This document shows, one piece after another, positions 7,176 to 15,469 of a DNA stretch of 37,361 nt. A program made the position numbers and the translations under genes. The notes beneath the pieces are model-generated. The model did not search any database. It saw nothing but the letters and a program-made list of their open reading frames with translations, and was not told where the DNA came from. Source of the stretch: Phycisphaerales bacterium. Lineage in GTDB: Bacteria > Planctomycetota > Phycisphaerae > Phycisphaerales > UBA1924. How positions within the stretch are numbered: the stretch's first letter is position 1; the number at the start of each line of letters is the position of its first letter. The stretch lies in the NCBI GenBank assembly GCA_016793015.1, contig JAEUJD010000073.1:1-37361 (forward strand), read 5' to 3'.

Positions 7176-9083
7176 ATGCACCGATTTGCGCGTTTGTTTG
7201 CAGCGATTTCTCTTTTGGTCGCCCTGGCGATGGTCGGGTCGGCTCAACAGCCGGCGACCGATACGAAAAAGACTTCGAAGCCCGCTTCGAAAGCGCCCGC
7301 GTCAAAGCCCGCGACCCGGCCTCCGGTGAAAGCCGCCGGGAACACAACATTGGCAAAGAAGCTCGCGGCCGAAAGCATGGCGGGGCTGCTGAAGGGCGAA
7401 GATGCCAAGGAAATCGAAACGAAGCTCGATGCGGAGCTGGTGAGGCTCGCCGAAGAGGCGGATCCGGTCGGGGATGTCGAGGCGTTCTACGCAATTTCCA
7501 GCGCGAGTCGTTCCGCCGCGCTGCTCTCGCGTACGAAGGACCCCGCGATCCGCGAAAGCCTGATTTCGGCGTTCAAGAAAACGCCGCGCTTCATGAACGA
7601 ACTGGCGATGGCGCTGAATGAGAAGGACGATGTCGAGAAAGTCGCGGCCCTTGCCTCGAAATTATGGCGAGCCGAAGGTGCGAGGCTGAACGAATTCGCG
7701 ACGCTCGGTGCCGCGATCTGTGTTGTGCACGATCACGAGGTGTTCGAGCAGGCGAACGAAAACAAGGTCGTCGCCGACGATCCGCTGAAGCTATTTGCGT
7801 ACTTTGCGAACAACGAATCGCGGATGCCGCTCGGACTGAAGAACGTGCCGGTGCAGTTGCTCGTGCTGGTGGTGGACCCGACGGCGAAGGTTCCGGAACT
7901 GGAATGGGCGCTGAATAAGTACAAAGGGGATCGGATGGTCGGCTCGCGATTCGGCGAGATTCAGTACGACACCGATCACTTTCGAACCGGAGCCCCGAAG
8001 AAGGTCACGCAGGAGGGGCTGACGCTTCCGAACATCGCGAAGTACGGCGGGGTGTGCATCGATCAGGCGTACTTCGCCGCGAATGTGGGCAAAGCAAACG
8101 GAATTCCCTCTGCCATCATGCGAGCAAAGAGCGCGGAGGTCGGGCACGCGTGGATCGCCTATCTGCTCTGGAATGGCCAAACCGCGATATTTGACAGCAT
8201 GCAGGGGCGATACCCGGAGTACCGCGCCGTCGTGGGGTACATCGATGATCCGCAGACGGGTGAACGAGTGCCCGAAGCTGAGCTGGCGCTGCGTGCGGCG
8301 CTGGCTTTAACTCCGGCCGACAAACGCCAGCGAGCCATCGCATTGGAAGACGCCGGATACTCCCTTGCGGCAAAGTTGCTGCCTCGCGAAGAAGGCGTGG
8401 CGATGGATGCGAACGGACGGGCGATCCACGAGAACCTGACGCCGGAGATGGTGACGAAGGTGCTCGCGATCTCGGAGGCCGCCGCGAACCTCAGCCCCGG
8501 TTCAGCGCGGGCCTGGCGACTCGGTGTTGCGATCGGCGTTACCGGGAGCTGGACCGTGGCGCAGCGGAACCGGTGGGGCGAGGCGATTCTGAAGACACTC
8601 GGAAACGGATATGCCGCGTGCGCTGTGGAATGCCTGATCCTGGTCATCAACTCCGTCAGCGACATTGAAGAGCAGAACAAGATGTGGAACTGGCTCCTGA
8701 CGTCGATCAAGCACAACGGCGATCTTGCCTCGCTGGTGCGGTTCAACCAGGCGGAGATGTTCGAGAAAGACCACTCGCCGGAAAAGGCGTGGGAGTGCTA
8801 TGTGTGGATCCTCAAGGCGTACGCCGACACCAGCCCGATGGCGGTCAGCGCCGGTCAGAGGTTGCTGGTTCTGTTGAAGGAGAACGGGAAGACCATCGGC
8901 GAGGGCGCGGCGATTCTGGGTAAAGCGTGGGCCAACACCACGCCGCCACGCTCGCTGAACCCGGCGTTCGCGAGTCAGTCAAATTGGTTTCGTATCGGGA
9001 AGCTTTATCGGATCGCGCTCAAGGACGCCGGCCAGACCGACGAGTACGCACGGGTCAGCGCGCAACTCGGTCTCAAGCCGTAG
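7176..9083 (+). CDS. Secreted transglutaminase-like domain protein
   Basis: The 635-residue protein has a signal peptide (about 1-23, cut after an Ala-Gln-type site), a Lys/Pro/Ala linker (about 28-55), a helical region, and a transglutaminase-like (papain-fold) core. The putative catalytic triad is Cys294 in GGVCIDQA, His324 in GHAW and Asp340 in IFDS, in the order and spacing typical of the superfamily. The C-terminal part (about 360-635) looks alpha-helical and repeat-like. The likely site of action is the periplasm, but the substrate (protein cross-linking, peptide hydrolysis or none) cannot be told. GGAG lies nine bases before the ATG and a candidate promoter sits upstream. It converges on rpmH with an 18-base gap. 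Confidence 0.85.
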   Translation: MHRFARLFAAISLLVALAMVGSAQQPATDTKKTSKPASKAPASKPATRPPVKAAGNTTLAKKLAAESMAGLLKGEDAKEIETKLDAELVRLAEEADPVGDVEAFYAISSASRSAALLSRTKDPAIRESLISAFKKTPRFMNELAMALNEKDDVEKVAALASKLWRAEGARLNEFATLGAAICVVHDHEVFEQANENKVVADDPLKLFAYFANNESRMPLGLKNVPVQLLVLVVDPTAKVPELEWALNKYKGDRMVGSRFGEIQYDTDHFRTGAPKKVTQEGLTLPNIAKYGGVCIDQAYFAANVGKANGIPSAIMRAKSAEVGHAWIAYLLWNGQTAIFDSMQGRYPEYRAVVGYIDDPQTGERVPEAELALRAALALTPADKRQRAIALEDAGYSLAAKLLPREEGVAMDANGRAIHENLTPEMVTKVLAISEAAANLSPGSARAWRLGVAIGVTGSWTVAQRNRWGEAILKTLGNGYAACAVECLILVINSVSDIEEQNKMWNWLLTSIKHNGDLASLVRFNQAEMFEKDHSPEKAWECYVWILKAYADTSPMAVSAGQRLLVLLKENGKTIGEGAAILGKAWANTTPPRSLNPAFASQSNWFRIGKLYRIALKDAGQTDEYARVSAQLGLKP

Positions 9084-9101
9084 CACGAGCGACGGGTACG
9101 A

Positions 9102-9242
9102 CTACTTGTCCGCGACGTTCAGGCTGCGACCGACCCGGCGCTTGCGGTTCATCATCTTGCGACCGTGCACCGTCTGCATGCGGGCGCGGAATCCGATGGC
9201 GCGCTTGCGCTTGAGGCGGCTGATGCGATGGGGGTAATGCAT
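9102..9242 (-). CDS. rpmH: 50S ribosomal protein L34
   Basis: The gene encodes 46 residues. The product is extremely basic and carries the L34 core GFRARM (residues 17-22) followed by the HGRKMMNRKRRVGR stretch, as in L34 proteins. The N-terminus begins MHYPHR rather than the usual MKRT(F/Y)QP start, so it is a divergent form. L34 is a small component of the large ribosomal subunit. rpmH usually sits beside rnpA and dnaA near the replication origin; here its only neighbours are a convergent transglutaminase-like gene and the divergent rnc. It shares a 402-base spacer with rnc. Confidence 0.93.
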   Translation of the reverse strand: MHYPHRISRLKRKRAIGFRARMQTVHGRKMMNRKRRVGRSLNVADK

Positions 9243-9370
9243 GGCGAACCTTCCAGCCCTTCATCCGTCCGCGACAGCGACCGTCTGACCGAGCGTTTTT
9301 TCTGGGCCAAGAGGATAGACCGACAACTTGGCCCGCTCCACTCGGGCTCTTCGTTTGAACGGATTTTGTT

Positions 9371-9379
9371 TGGTATCAT
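9371..9379 (+). promoter_or_regulatory. Candidate extended -10 promoter of the rnc leader
   Basis: TGGTATCAT contains TGn (9371-9373) and the hexamer TATCAT (9374-9379), five of six matches to the consensus. It sits in an AT-richer pocket (about 9353-9390) inside a GC-rich spacer. No convincing -35 is found at 16-18 bases upstream. Initiation would fall near 9386 and give a leader of about 260 bases before rnc. Confidence 0.45.
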
Positions 9380-9385
9380 TGCGAT

Positions 9386-9644
9386 TTTCCTTGGCCGGGG
9401 CATGCCGTTCCGGTACGATCTGGGTGGCCCCGAGGAGAGGGGCCGCTGGTCGAGTGCTCGCAGAAGGCGAGCAATCGGGAGCGACCGGCTCGCTGGCCGT
9501 CCTGCAGACTTCGGACCTTGTGAGGAGGTGCGAAGGGTTGCGACGACCGTCGAGCCATCGCTGCCGAACGCGGTTTGTGAGAGAGATCGCCGGGCAATCG
9601 CCCGTGCGTTCTCATGCTGGGCTTTCTTGCCCGGAGCGTTTGTG
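9386..9644 (+). ncRNA. Hairpin-rich leader of rnc or candidate structured RNA
   Basis: No gene fits this 259-base stretch, but it holds a chain of inverted repeats. Stems are 9426-9431 with 9439-9444 (6 bp); 9455-9461 with 9467-9473 (7 bp, perfect), enclosed by 9445-9452 with 9482-9489 (8 bp, one wobble); 9509-9513 with 9531-9535, continued inside by 9515-9518 with 9526-9529; 9591-9595 with 9600-9604, enclosed by 9578-9582 with 9610-9614; and 9617-9622 with 9629-9634, ten bases before the rnc start. It lacks the signatures of SRP RNA, RNase P RNA and tmRNA. The simplest reading is a long structured 5' leader. In E. coli, RNase III cleaves its own leader to limit rnc expression, so autoregulation is plausible. 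The rest of the rpmH-rnc spacer (9243-9370) should hold the rpmH promoter, but I could not pinpoint it. Confidence 0.4.
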
Positions 9645-10409
9645 ATGGCCCCGATGGACGACAACACACGGAACAGACTCGAACAGCGCATCGGGCATCA
9701 TTTCGCCGATCCGATGTTGCTTACCCGGGCCCTGATGCACGCCTCTCTCGTCGACGCGCGTGTCGAGTCCAACGAGCGAATGGAGTTCCTGGGCGATGCC
9801 GTGCTCGGCATGGTCGTCTGCGAGCGGGTTTTTACGGCATTCCCCGCCATGCTCGAAGGTGAGATGACCAAGATCAAGTCGATGGTGGTCAGCCGGCAGA
9901 GCTGCGCCGCAATCGCCAAGGAAATGGGCTTGCCCGCGTGCCTTCGCCTGGGGAAAGGCATGAAGGGTGGCGAGCAGCCCTCATCGCTCGCAGCAGCCGC
10001 CTTCGAGGCCGTCATCGCAGCGGTCTTCCTTGATGCCGGCCTGGAAGCCGCGAACAAGTTCCTCGCCCCGCTGGTGGATCCCGTCATCCAGCGTGCCGCG
10101 GCAAGCAACCATCAGCAGAACTTCAAGAGCTTTCTCCAGCAGCACGCCCAGGCCATCGGCTCTGGCCTGCCCTCCTACCCGGTGCTGGACGAGAAAGGCC
10201 CCGACCACAGCAAGTGCTTCAAGGTTTGCGTGGATATCGGAGGCAGGCGTTTTCCCGAGGCGTGGGGACAGAGCAAGAAGCGGGCCGAGCAGCTCGCGGC
10301 ACTCTCGGCGCTCGTCGAACTCGGTGCAATGACCCGCGAGGCCGCTGAAGAAGCGGCGCGCCAGGCCGGACTCGTCGATCTCAAGCAAGACGCTGTCCCG
10401 GTGAAGTGA
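9645..10409 (+). CDS. rnc: Ribonuclease III
   Basis: RNase III cuts double-stranded RNA during rRNA processing and mRNA turnover. The 254-residue protein has the nuclease domain (about 8-150) with the signature NERMEFLGDAVLG (43-55), supplying Glu44, Glu47 and Asp51. A C-terminal double-stranded-RNA-binding domain (about 160-228) is intact. In the second metal-binding motif, usually LADxxEA, the sequence reads LAAAAFEA: Glu121 is kept but the preceding Asp (E. coli D114 position) is Ala118. The ATG at 9645 was chosen because the domain starts just after it; the ATG at 9654 is an alternative. The frame is open upstream, but that region reads as leader. RodA follows after 112 bases, where I see nothing notable. 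Confidence 0.94.
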   Translation: MAPMDDNTRNRLEQRIGHHFADPMLLTRALMHASLVDARVESNERMEFLGDAVLGMVVCERVFTAFPAMLEGEMTKIKSMVVSRQSCAAIAKEMGLPACLRLGKGMKGGEQPSSLAAAAFEAVIAAVFLDAGLEAANKFLAPLVDPVIQRAAASNHQQNFKSFLQQHAQAIGSGLPSYPVLDEKGPDHSKCFKVCVDIGGRRFPEAWGQSKKRAEQLAALSALVELGAMTREAAEEAARQAGLVDLKQDAVPVK

Positions 10410-10521
10410 AACCGCCGAGACGGTCGATCAGCGACGGAACGCGGATGGGCTGCCGCGGCGTCGTGCCATTTCTGCCCCGAAATGTCGTTCCTGTCCGGAA
10501 GATTGCCGTAGGCTCAATCCC

Positions 10522-11763
10522 TTGCCCCGAACCCTGAACCAGATCGTGCTTGCCGGTTCACCCTCGCGTGCGGGGGCGTGGGATGCGTTCAAAGCTGTAG
10601 TTCGGCCGACGAATCCGGCGTGGTTGACGGTCCTGAGTTCGATCGCGCTCTCTCTGCTCGGCGTCTACGGGATCGATCTCGCCCGCCAGTTGCGGGCCGA
10701 TCCGGCGGCGCTCTCCGGCCTCGACCCGGTCGCAATCAAGCAGTTGATTCTGCTGGGGGTCGGCATTGCAGCGGCCGTCTTGATCGCCCTGCCCGACTAT
10801 CGCTGGCTGAGTTATGTCGCGATGGCCATTTCGGTGCTGGTGCTCGGCCTGCTCGTGTTCCTGCTTGTGCCCGGTGTCCCCGAGTCGATCGTGCGGCCTC
10901 GGAACGGCGCACGCGGGTGGATCAACCTCGGCGTGTTCGACATCCAGCCCAGCGAACTGGCGAAAATCGCGTTCGTGCTCGTGCTGGCAAATTACCTCCG
11001 CTTTCGGAGCAACCACCGCAGGCCCGGCGGGCTGATTCCGCCCGCGATCATCGCGGGCATTCCGATCGGGCTCATCACGTTGCAGCCCGACCTGGGCAGC
11101 GCGATGATGTTCGTGCCCGCGCTCTTCGCGATGCTGCTCGCGGCCGGTGCAAAGAAGCGGCACCTGATCCTGATCGTGATCGCCGCGGCCATGGCGGCAC
11201 CGCTGAGTTACCCACTCCTCAAGCCCCACCAGAAACAGCGAATCAACGGACTGCTCGCACAGATCCAGGGGAACAAGCAACTCGACCAGGACATCAACTT
11301 CCAGCCCATCACGGCGCAGTCGCTCGTTGGTGCCGGCGGAGTTTCCGGAACGGTCGACGAGCGATCGCGTGCCCTGGTGCACTTCAGCCGCCTGCCCGAG
11401 CGCCACACCGACATGATCTATTCGGTCCTGGTGAACCGGTTCGGGCTGCTGGGCGGCGCGTTCATCATCGGGCTGTACGGCGTCTGGATGATGGGCGCGC
11501 TTCTGACTGCCGCGGTCGCAAAGGAGCCCTTCGGGCGATTGATCGTCGTCGGGCTTTCGACCTTCGTCGCGACCCAGGCGATCGTGAATATCGCGATGAA
11601 CGTGGGGCTTCTCCCGATCGTGGGTATCACGCTCCCGTTCATGTCCTACGGCGGATCGAGCCTGATCGCCAGCTGGCTCATGGTCGGACTGGTTTTTTCC
11701 GTGAGTGTCCGCCAATCGAGGCTGCCCCAGCGAAAGAGCTTTGAATACTCTGACGACGAGTGA
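10522..11763 (+). CDS. rodA: RodA/FtsW-family peptidoglycan glycosyltransferase (SEDS)
   Basis: SEDS proteins polymerise lipid II into glycan strands in the inner membrane. RodA acts in side-wall growth and FtsW at the septum. This 413-residue protein has about ten hydrophobic helices and the family motifs RNGARGWINLG (127-137), QPSELAK (142-148), LQPDLGSAM (187-195) and PFMSYGGSS near the C-terminus. The Asp in HTDMIY (Asp297) matches the conserved catalytic Asp of the family. The QPDLGSA motif and overall shape favour RodA, but no partner class B penicillin-binding protein is nearby, so FtsW cannot be excluded. The start is uncertain: TTG at 10522 or GTG at 10546, neither with a strong ribosome site. 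The stop overlaps the rsmG start by four bases. Confidence 0.9.
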   Translation: MPRTLNQIVLAGSPSRAGAWDAFKAVVRPTNPAWLTVLSSIALSLLGVYGIDLARQLRADPAALSGLDPVAIKQLILLGVGIAAAVLIALPDYRWLSYVAMAISVLVLGLLVFLLVPGVPESIVRPRNGARGWINLGVFDIQPSELAKIAFVLVLANYLRFRSNHRRPGGLIPPAIIAGIPIGLITLQPDLGSAMMFVPALFAMLLAAGAKKRHLILIVIAAAMAAPLSYPLLKPHQKQRINGLLAQIQGNKQLDQDINFQPITAQSLVGAGGVSGTVDERSRALVHFSRLPERHTDMIYSVLVNRFGLLGGAFIIGLYGVWMMGALLTAAVAKEPFGRLIVVGLSTFVATQAIVNIAMNVGLLPIVGITLPFMSYGGSSLIASWLMVGLVFSVSVRQSRLPQRKSFEYSDDE

Positions 11764-12593
11764 ACCCAGAACGCCCCATTCAGAACCGCGAGAAGCTCGA
11801 CGTCAGCAAGGCCGAAGTGGCGGCGCTCGCGCCGCCGGCGGATTTTCTTGCCTCGACGAAGGAGCTTGGCATCGAGTTCGAGCCGGGCGAGATGGCGAAC
11901 CTTGGCCTCTATCTCGCGTTGCTGATGAAGGCGAACGAATCGCAGAATCTGACAGCGGTGCGCGACGCGACCGAAGCGTGGCGTCGGCACATCCTCGATT
12001 CGCTGACTCTGCTCCCCGCGATCGCCGAGTTTCCCGAGGGTGCCAAAGTGATCGATGTCGGCAGCGGGGGCGGCCTGCCGGGCATGCCCCTGGCGATCGC
12101 GATGCCCCACATCCGATTCACTCTGCTCGAGGCGACGGCGAAGAAGTGCGACTTTCTGACCCAGGCAGTTTCGCGCCTTGGACTGAAGAACGTGACCGTG
12201 CTTCCGGAACGATCAGAACGCATCGCGCACGATCGCGGGGCGCGGACCGACAAGTTTGGCACAGTGACGCATTCAGGCGGACACCGCGAGGCGTATGACG
12301 TTGTCGTTGCCCGCGCCGTAGGACGACTCGCGACGCTTCTCGAACTCACGGCGCCTCTTTGCAAGATTGGCGGCAGCGTGCTGCTCATCAAGGGCGAGAA
12401 AGCCGACGAAGAACTGAAAGAAGCCGAGCGCGCGATGCACCTGTTGAAAGTGGTGCACGTCGAAACCCTGCCAACGCCGACCGGGCGGATCGTGATCCTC
12501 GAAAAACGCAGCGCAACACCCCGCGACTATCCGCGGGCAGACGGCGAGCCGTCTCGTTCGCCCCTCAGCGGCAAAGTCGGATCACGCGACTGA
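11760..12593 (+). CDS. rsmG: 16S rRNA (guanine-527-N7)-methyltransferase RsmG
   Basis: RsmG (GidB) methylates N7 of G527 in 16S rRNA using S-adenosylmethionine. The 277-residue protein shows the N-terminal SQNLTAVRD and HILDSL motifs and the SAM-binding glycine loop VIDVGSGGGLPGMPLA (from about residue 97), followed by an acidic residue in LLEAT. The last 25 residues are an extra low-complexity tail. The GTG start lies inside the stop of the SEDS gene (GTGA), so translation is probably coupled. It ends two bases from the convergent secreted-protein gene, leaving no room for a conventional terminator. A charged insert at about 157-180 is longer than in E. coli RsmG. Confidence 0.93.
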   Translation: MNPERPIQNREKLDVSKAEVAALAPPADFLASTKELGIEFEPGEMANLGLYLALLMKANESQNLTAVRDATEAWRRHILDSLTLLPAIAEFPEGAKVIDVGSGGGLPGMPLAIAMPHIRFTLLEATAKKCDFLTQAVSRLGLKNVTVLPERSERIAHDRGARTDKFGTVTHSGGHREAYDVVVARAVGRLATLLELTAPLCKIGGSVLLIKGEKADEELKEAERAMHLLKVVHVETLPTPTGRIVILEKRSATPRDYPRADGEPSRSPLSGKVGSRD

Positions 12594-12595
12594 GC

Positions 12596-13450
12596 TCACG
12601 GGCAGACAAAGTTGTCGTACGCGTTGGCGAATAGCACGAAGTCTGCGTCGTCGACGTATCCGTCACCGTTCATGTCCGCCGGACAGCCGGGGGGCATGTT
12701 GGCGTCCGCGCAGTCGAAGATGCTGTAAGCGGTTGCAAAGTCCACGAAGTCGCCGTCCTCAACCACGCCATCGCAATTGGTATCGCCGATGCAGATCGCC
12801 AGCACACCGGGCGCGCTGTCGGTGAAACCACACAAGTTGGTCACGCGACATCGATAACGGGTGGAATGCGCCGCCTTCAGCGTCATGTTGGGCGCCGCGA
12901 CGATCTGAAACGACGAAGTGTTCGCCCCGCTCACGATGCCCCCGGCGACGCCGAAAGAAAGCATGGTCGAGCCGTTGACCAAGGGGATCCAGTTGTTGCT
13001 GTTGACCGGGCTTTCAAAGTACCACTGGTGGGAATACGGGCCGTTTGCGGGCACCTGCCCCGTCACGATCCAGCCGCCACCGCCCGGCGGGCATATAGAA
13101 AGCGGCAACGGGCTTGGACCGGGGATCGGCGCGCCGCTGTTCACCGTCACGCTTTCGATCGGGGACTGCGAGTCGGTGCATCCGCCTGTGACGATGCAGA
13201 AGTAGTTGCCCGCGACATCGGTATTGCCAGGGTTGAACGCGAGAAACGCCGATTGCGCCCCCGTGATGATCGAGCCGCCACCGGTGGGGCCATTGAAGAT
13301 CGGGAAGGATGTCTGGCCGACTTTCTTGTACCACTGATAGTGGAGGTTGATGGACGGGTGCGGCGCGAGCGCGGTGACGCTGAGAAATCCGAACGATCCT
13401 GCGCAGAACTCGGCGGGAGCGGATGAATTCTGGAAGATCTTCGGCGCGCA
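12596..13450 (-). repeat. 3' segment of tandem duplication, copy 1
   Basis: This segment encodes the C-terminal 284 residues of copy 1 (from the CAPKI motif at residue 372 to the end). It aligns without gaps to 14615-15469 in copy 2, with long runs of identical protein such as GPYSHQWYFESPVNSNNW. The N-terminal HAF halves are clearly more diverged. Confidence 0.8.
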
Positions 13451-14563
13451 CACCGGCGGCAGATCGCGTGCGACCCAGCCTCGGGGCTGGCCAAGGTACG
13501 AGCCGTTGCCGCACAGCGCGGTGCCATCGGCGCTGATTCCTGTGACGGAAGTCAGCGTGAAACCCGCCGTGTTGACGCCCAGCGTGGGGAGATAGGCGTT
13601 GAGATCAACCAGCCCGGCCCATCCGGTGCTGAGCATCGCCACCTGCTGGCCGCTGGCGTTGATCGCCGCTCCTGCGACCACGCTGCCGTCCGAACTGATC
13701 GCGTTCGCGATCGACCACGCACCCGCCGGAGCACCGGCGATCAGGCCCATGTCTTCCATGCCGAAGGCGGCAGTCCAGCGAAAGGCGTGCGGCGTCTGGA
13801 TATTGCCGACATCGCCGAAGCCTGCCGCGCCCTGGCCGTTCGCACTCACGGCTCGAACGTACGACGTGGTGCCTCCGGGCAGATAGCCGAGAGTTTGAAC
13901 GGTGGTCGGAGTCGGCCAGATGAGCGCGGTGCCCCAGTAATTGATACCGAACGGTCCGGGCGCGATGCCGGTCGCATAGTCACCCACGCACACGCTGCCG
14001 TCGGGCGTGATCGCGGTCGCGATTGAGTAGACGGGTGGCCCTGGGAGCGGAAGGTTGATCGTGGATCCGCTCGTCCAACGGAACGCCTGTGGGAGATATC
14101 CGGTGAGTTGCCGGTCGTATGAACCGATCACCACCGCGCCGTTATCGCTCACGCCGTACGCGCGAGCGTCGCCGAGCGGAGCGATCGTCGGATAGCCGCC
14201 CAACTGGGTGAGGCCGCTGGACGCGTTCCATCGGATCGCAACGCCGGGAAATGTGTTGTTCTGGTTGTAGCCGGCGATCCACTGCCCGTTGGTGCTGATG
14301 CCGTATCCCTGGCCCCACATGCTGTTCGGAAGCAGCGGAATGCTCTGAAGAGTTCCCGGCGCAGTCCACCGAACCGCGAGCGACGAATTCGTCGCCGATT
14401 GGCTCGCGCCGACCACGACCGAGCCATCGGCATTCAGGCCGGCCGCGTTCGACAGATTCCCGCCCGGCAGGACACCGATGCTCGTGATGTTCTGAGATCG
14501 CGCAGCGCCGGCACAAGCCGCAAGCCCAAAAGCGGAAGCAAGAACGAATCGGGTTGATCGCAC
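12596..14563 (-). CDS. Secreted HAF-repeat protein with Ig-like and dockerin-like domains (copy 1)
   Basis: The frame is open to 14614, but AGGAGG at 14570-14575 stands six bases before GTG 14563, giving 655 residues beginning with a clear signal peptide (basic start, hydrophobic core, cleavage near Ala-Arg-Ser). Residues about 25-365 contain repeated blocks of the type 'D/NGxVVVG ... A.RWT', matching the HAF family of extracellular repeats, which likely form a propeller-like fold. Residues 372-590 hold two Cys-rich Ig-like segments (each with HYQWY or HQWYF). The end has two calcium-loop motifs, GDTNCDGVVEDGDF and MNGDGYVDDADF, resembling type I dockerin repeats and ending in Cys-Pro. It is probably secreted or surface-displayed; function unknown. 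The downstream paralogue has the same plan. Confidence 0.88.
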   Translation of the reverse strand: MRSTRFVLASAFGLAACAGAARSQNITSIGVLPGGNLSNAAGLNADGSVVVGASQSATNSSLAVRWTAPGTLQSIPLLPNSMWGQGYGISTNGQWIAGYNQNNTFPGVAIRWNASSGLTQLGGYPTIAPLGDARAYGVSDNGAVVIGSYDRQLTGYLPQAFRWTSGSTINLPLPGPPVYSIATAITPDGSVCVGDYATGIAPGPFGINYWGTALIWPTPTTVQTLGYLPGGTTSYVRAVSANGQGAAGFGDVGNIQTPHAFRWTAAFGMEDMGLIAGAPAGAWSIANAISSDGSVVAGAAINASGQQVAMLSTGWAGLVDLNAYLPTLGVNTAGFTLTSVTGISADGTALCGNGSYLGQPRGWVARDLPPVCAPKIFQNSSAPAEFCAGSFGFLSVTALAPHPSINLHYQWYKKVGQTSFPIFNGPTGGGSIITGAQSAFLAFNPGNTDVAGNYFCIVTGGCTDSQSPIESVTVNSGAPIPGPSPLPLSICPPGGGGWIVTGQVPANGPYSHQWYFESPVNSNNWIPLVNGSTMLSFGVAGGIVSGANTSSFQIVAAPNMTLKAAHSTRYRCRVTNLCGFTDSAPGVLAICIGDTNCDGVVEDGDFVDFATAYSIFDCADANMPPGCPADMNGDGYVDDADFVLFANAYDNFVCP

Positions 14564-14569
14564 GAAGGG

Positions 14570-14575
14570 CCTCCT
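14570..14575 (-). promoter_or_regulatory. Shine-Dalgarno AGGAGG setting the start of copy 1
   Basis: On the minus strand AGGAGG is followed after six bases by GTG at 14563. This perfect site overrides the ATG at 14614, which would add 17 basic residues before the signal peptide. Confidence 0.75.
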
Positions 14576-14614
14576 GGGCGACCGAAGACGTGAACCGCTC
14601 CGGCAAAGTGACAA

Positions 14615-15469
14615 TTACGGGCACGCAAAGTTGTTGTACGCGTTGGCGAACAGCACGAAGTCGGCGTCGTCTACATACCCGTCCCCGTTCATGTCCGCCG
14701 GGCAGCCAGGGGGCATGTTGGGGTCCTCGCAATCGAAAATCGCGTACGCAGTCGCGAAGTCGACAAAGTCGCCGTCTTCGACCATCCCGTCGCAATTGGT
14801 GTCGCCGATGCAGATCGACAGCACGCCCGGCGGGCTGTCCGTGAACCCGCACGCGTTGAACACGCGGCAGCGATACCGCGTCGAATGCGCTGCCTTCAGC
14901 GTCATATTGGGTGCCGCCACGATCTGGAACGACGATGTCGTCGCCCCGCTCACGATGCCGCCCGCGACTCCGAACGACAGGGTCGTTGGCCCATCCGCCA
15001 GCATCAACCAGTTATTGCTGTTCACCGGGCTCTCGAAGTACCACTGGTGCGAATATGGCCCGTTGCCCGGAGCCTGGCCGGTGACAACCCATCCGCCTCC
15101 GTTGGGCGGGCAGATCGACAGCGGTAGCGGATTCGGCCATGGCACGGGGTTGCCGGTGTGCACCGTCACGCTCCAGATGGGCGTCGCGGCATCGGTGCAG
15201 CCGCCGTTCACGATGCAGAAATAATTGCCGGCAACATCGGCATAGCCGGGATTGAACGTCATGAAAGGCGACTGCGCGCCGCTGATGAACGAACCGCCGC
15301 CGGTCAGACCATTGAAGATCGGAACGTTGGTGTGACCAACTTTCTTGTACCACTGGTAATGCAGGCTCACGGTTGGGTGTACCGCGAGCGCGGTGACGCT
15401 CAGGAATCCGAACCCGCCAGCGCAGAAATCGGCGGGGGCGGACGAATTCTCATAGATCTTGGGTGCGCA
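14615..15469 (-). repeat. 3' segment of tandem duplication, copy 2
   Basis: This is the partner of 12596-13450. It encodes residues 365-648 of copy 2 with the same length and domain order. The two Ig-like segments and two calcium loops are conserved, including the Cys pattern and the final Cys-Pro. Confidence 0.8.

Noticed and set aside
9386..9644. SRP RNA, RNase P RNA or tmRNA in the rnc leader
   Set aside because: I looked for the SRP GGAAGGNAGCA core, the RNase P AGGAAAGTCC region and tmRNA ends and found none.
10558..11715. Long minus-strand open frame opposite the RodA/FtsW gene
   Set aside because: Composition is rich in Arg, His, Asp and Gln with no fold, as expected for the antisense of a hydrophobic gene in GC-rich DNA.
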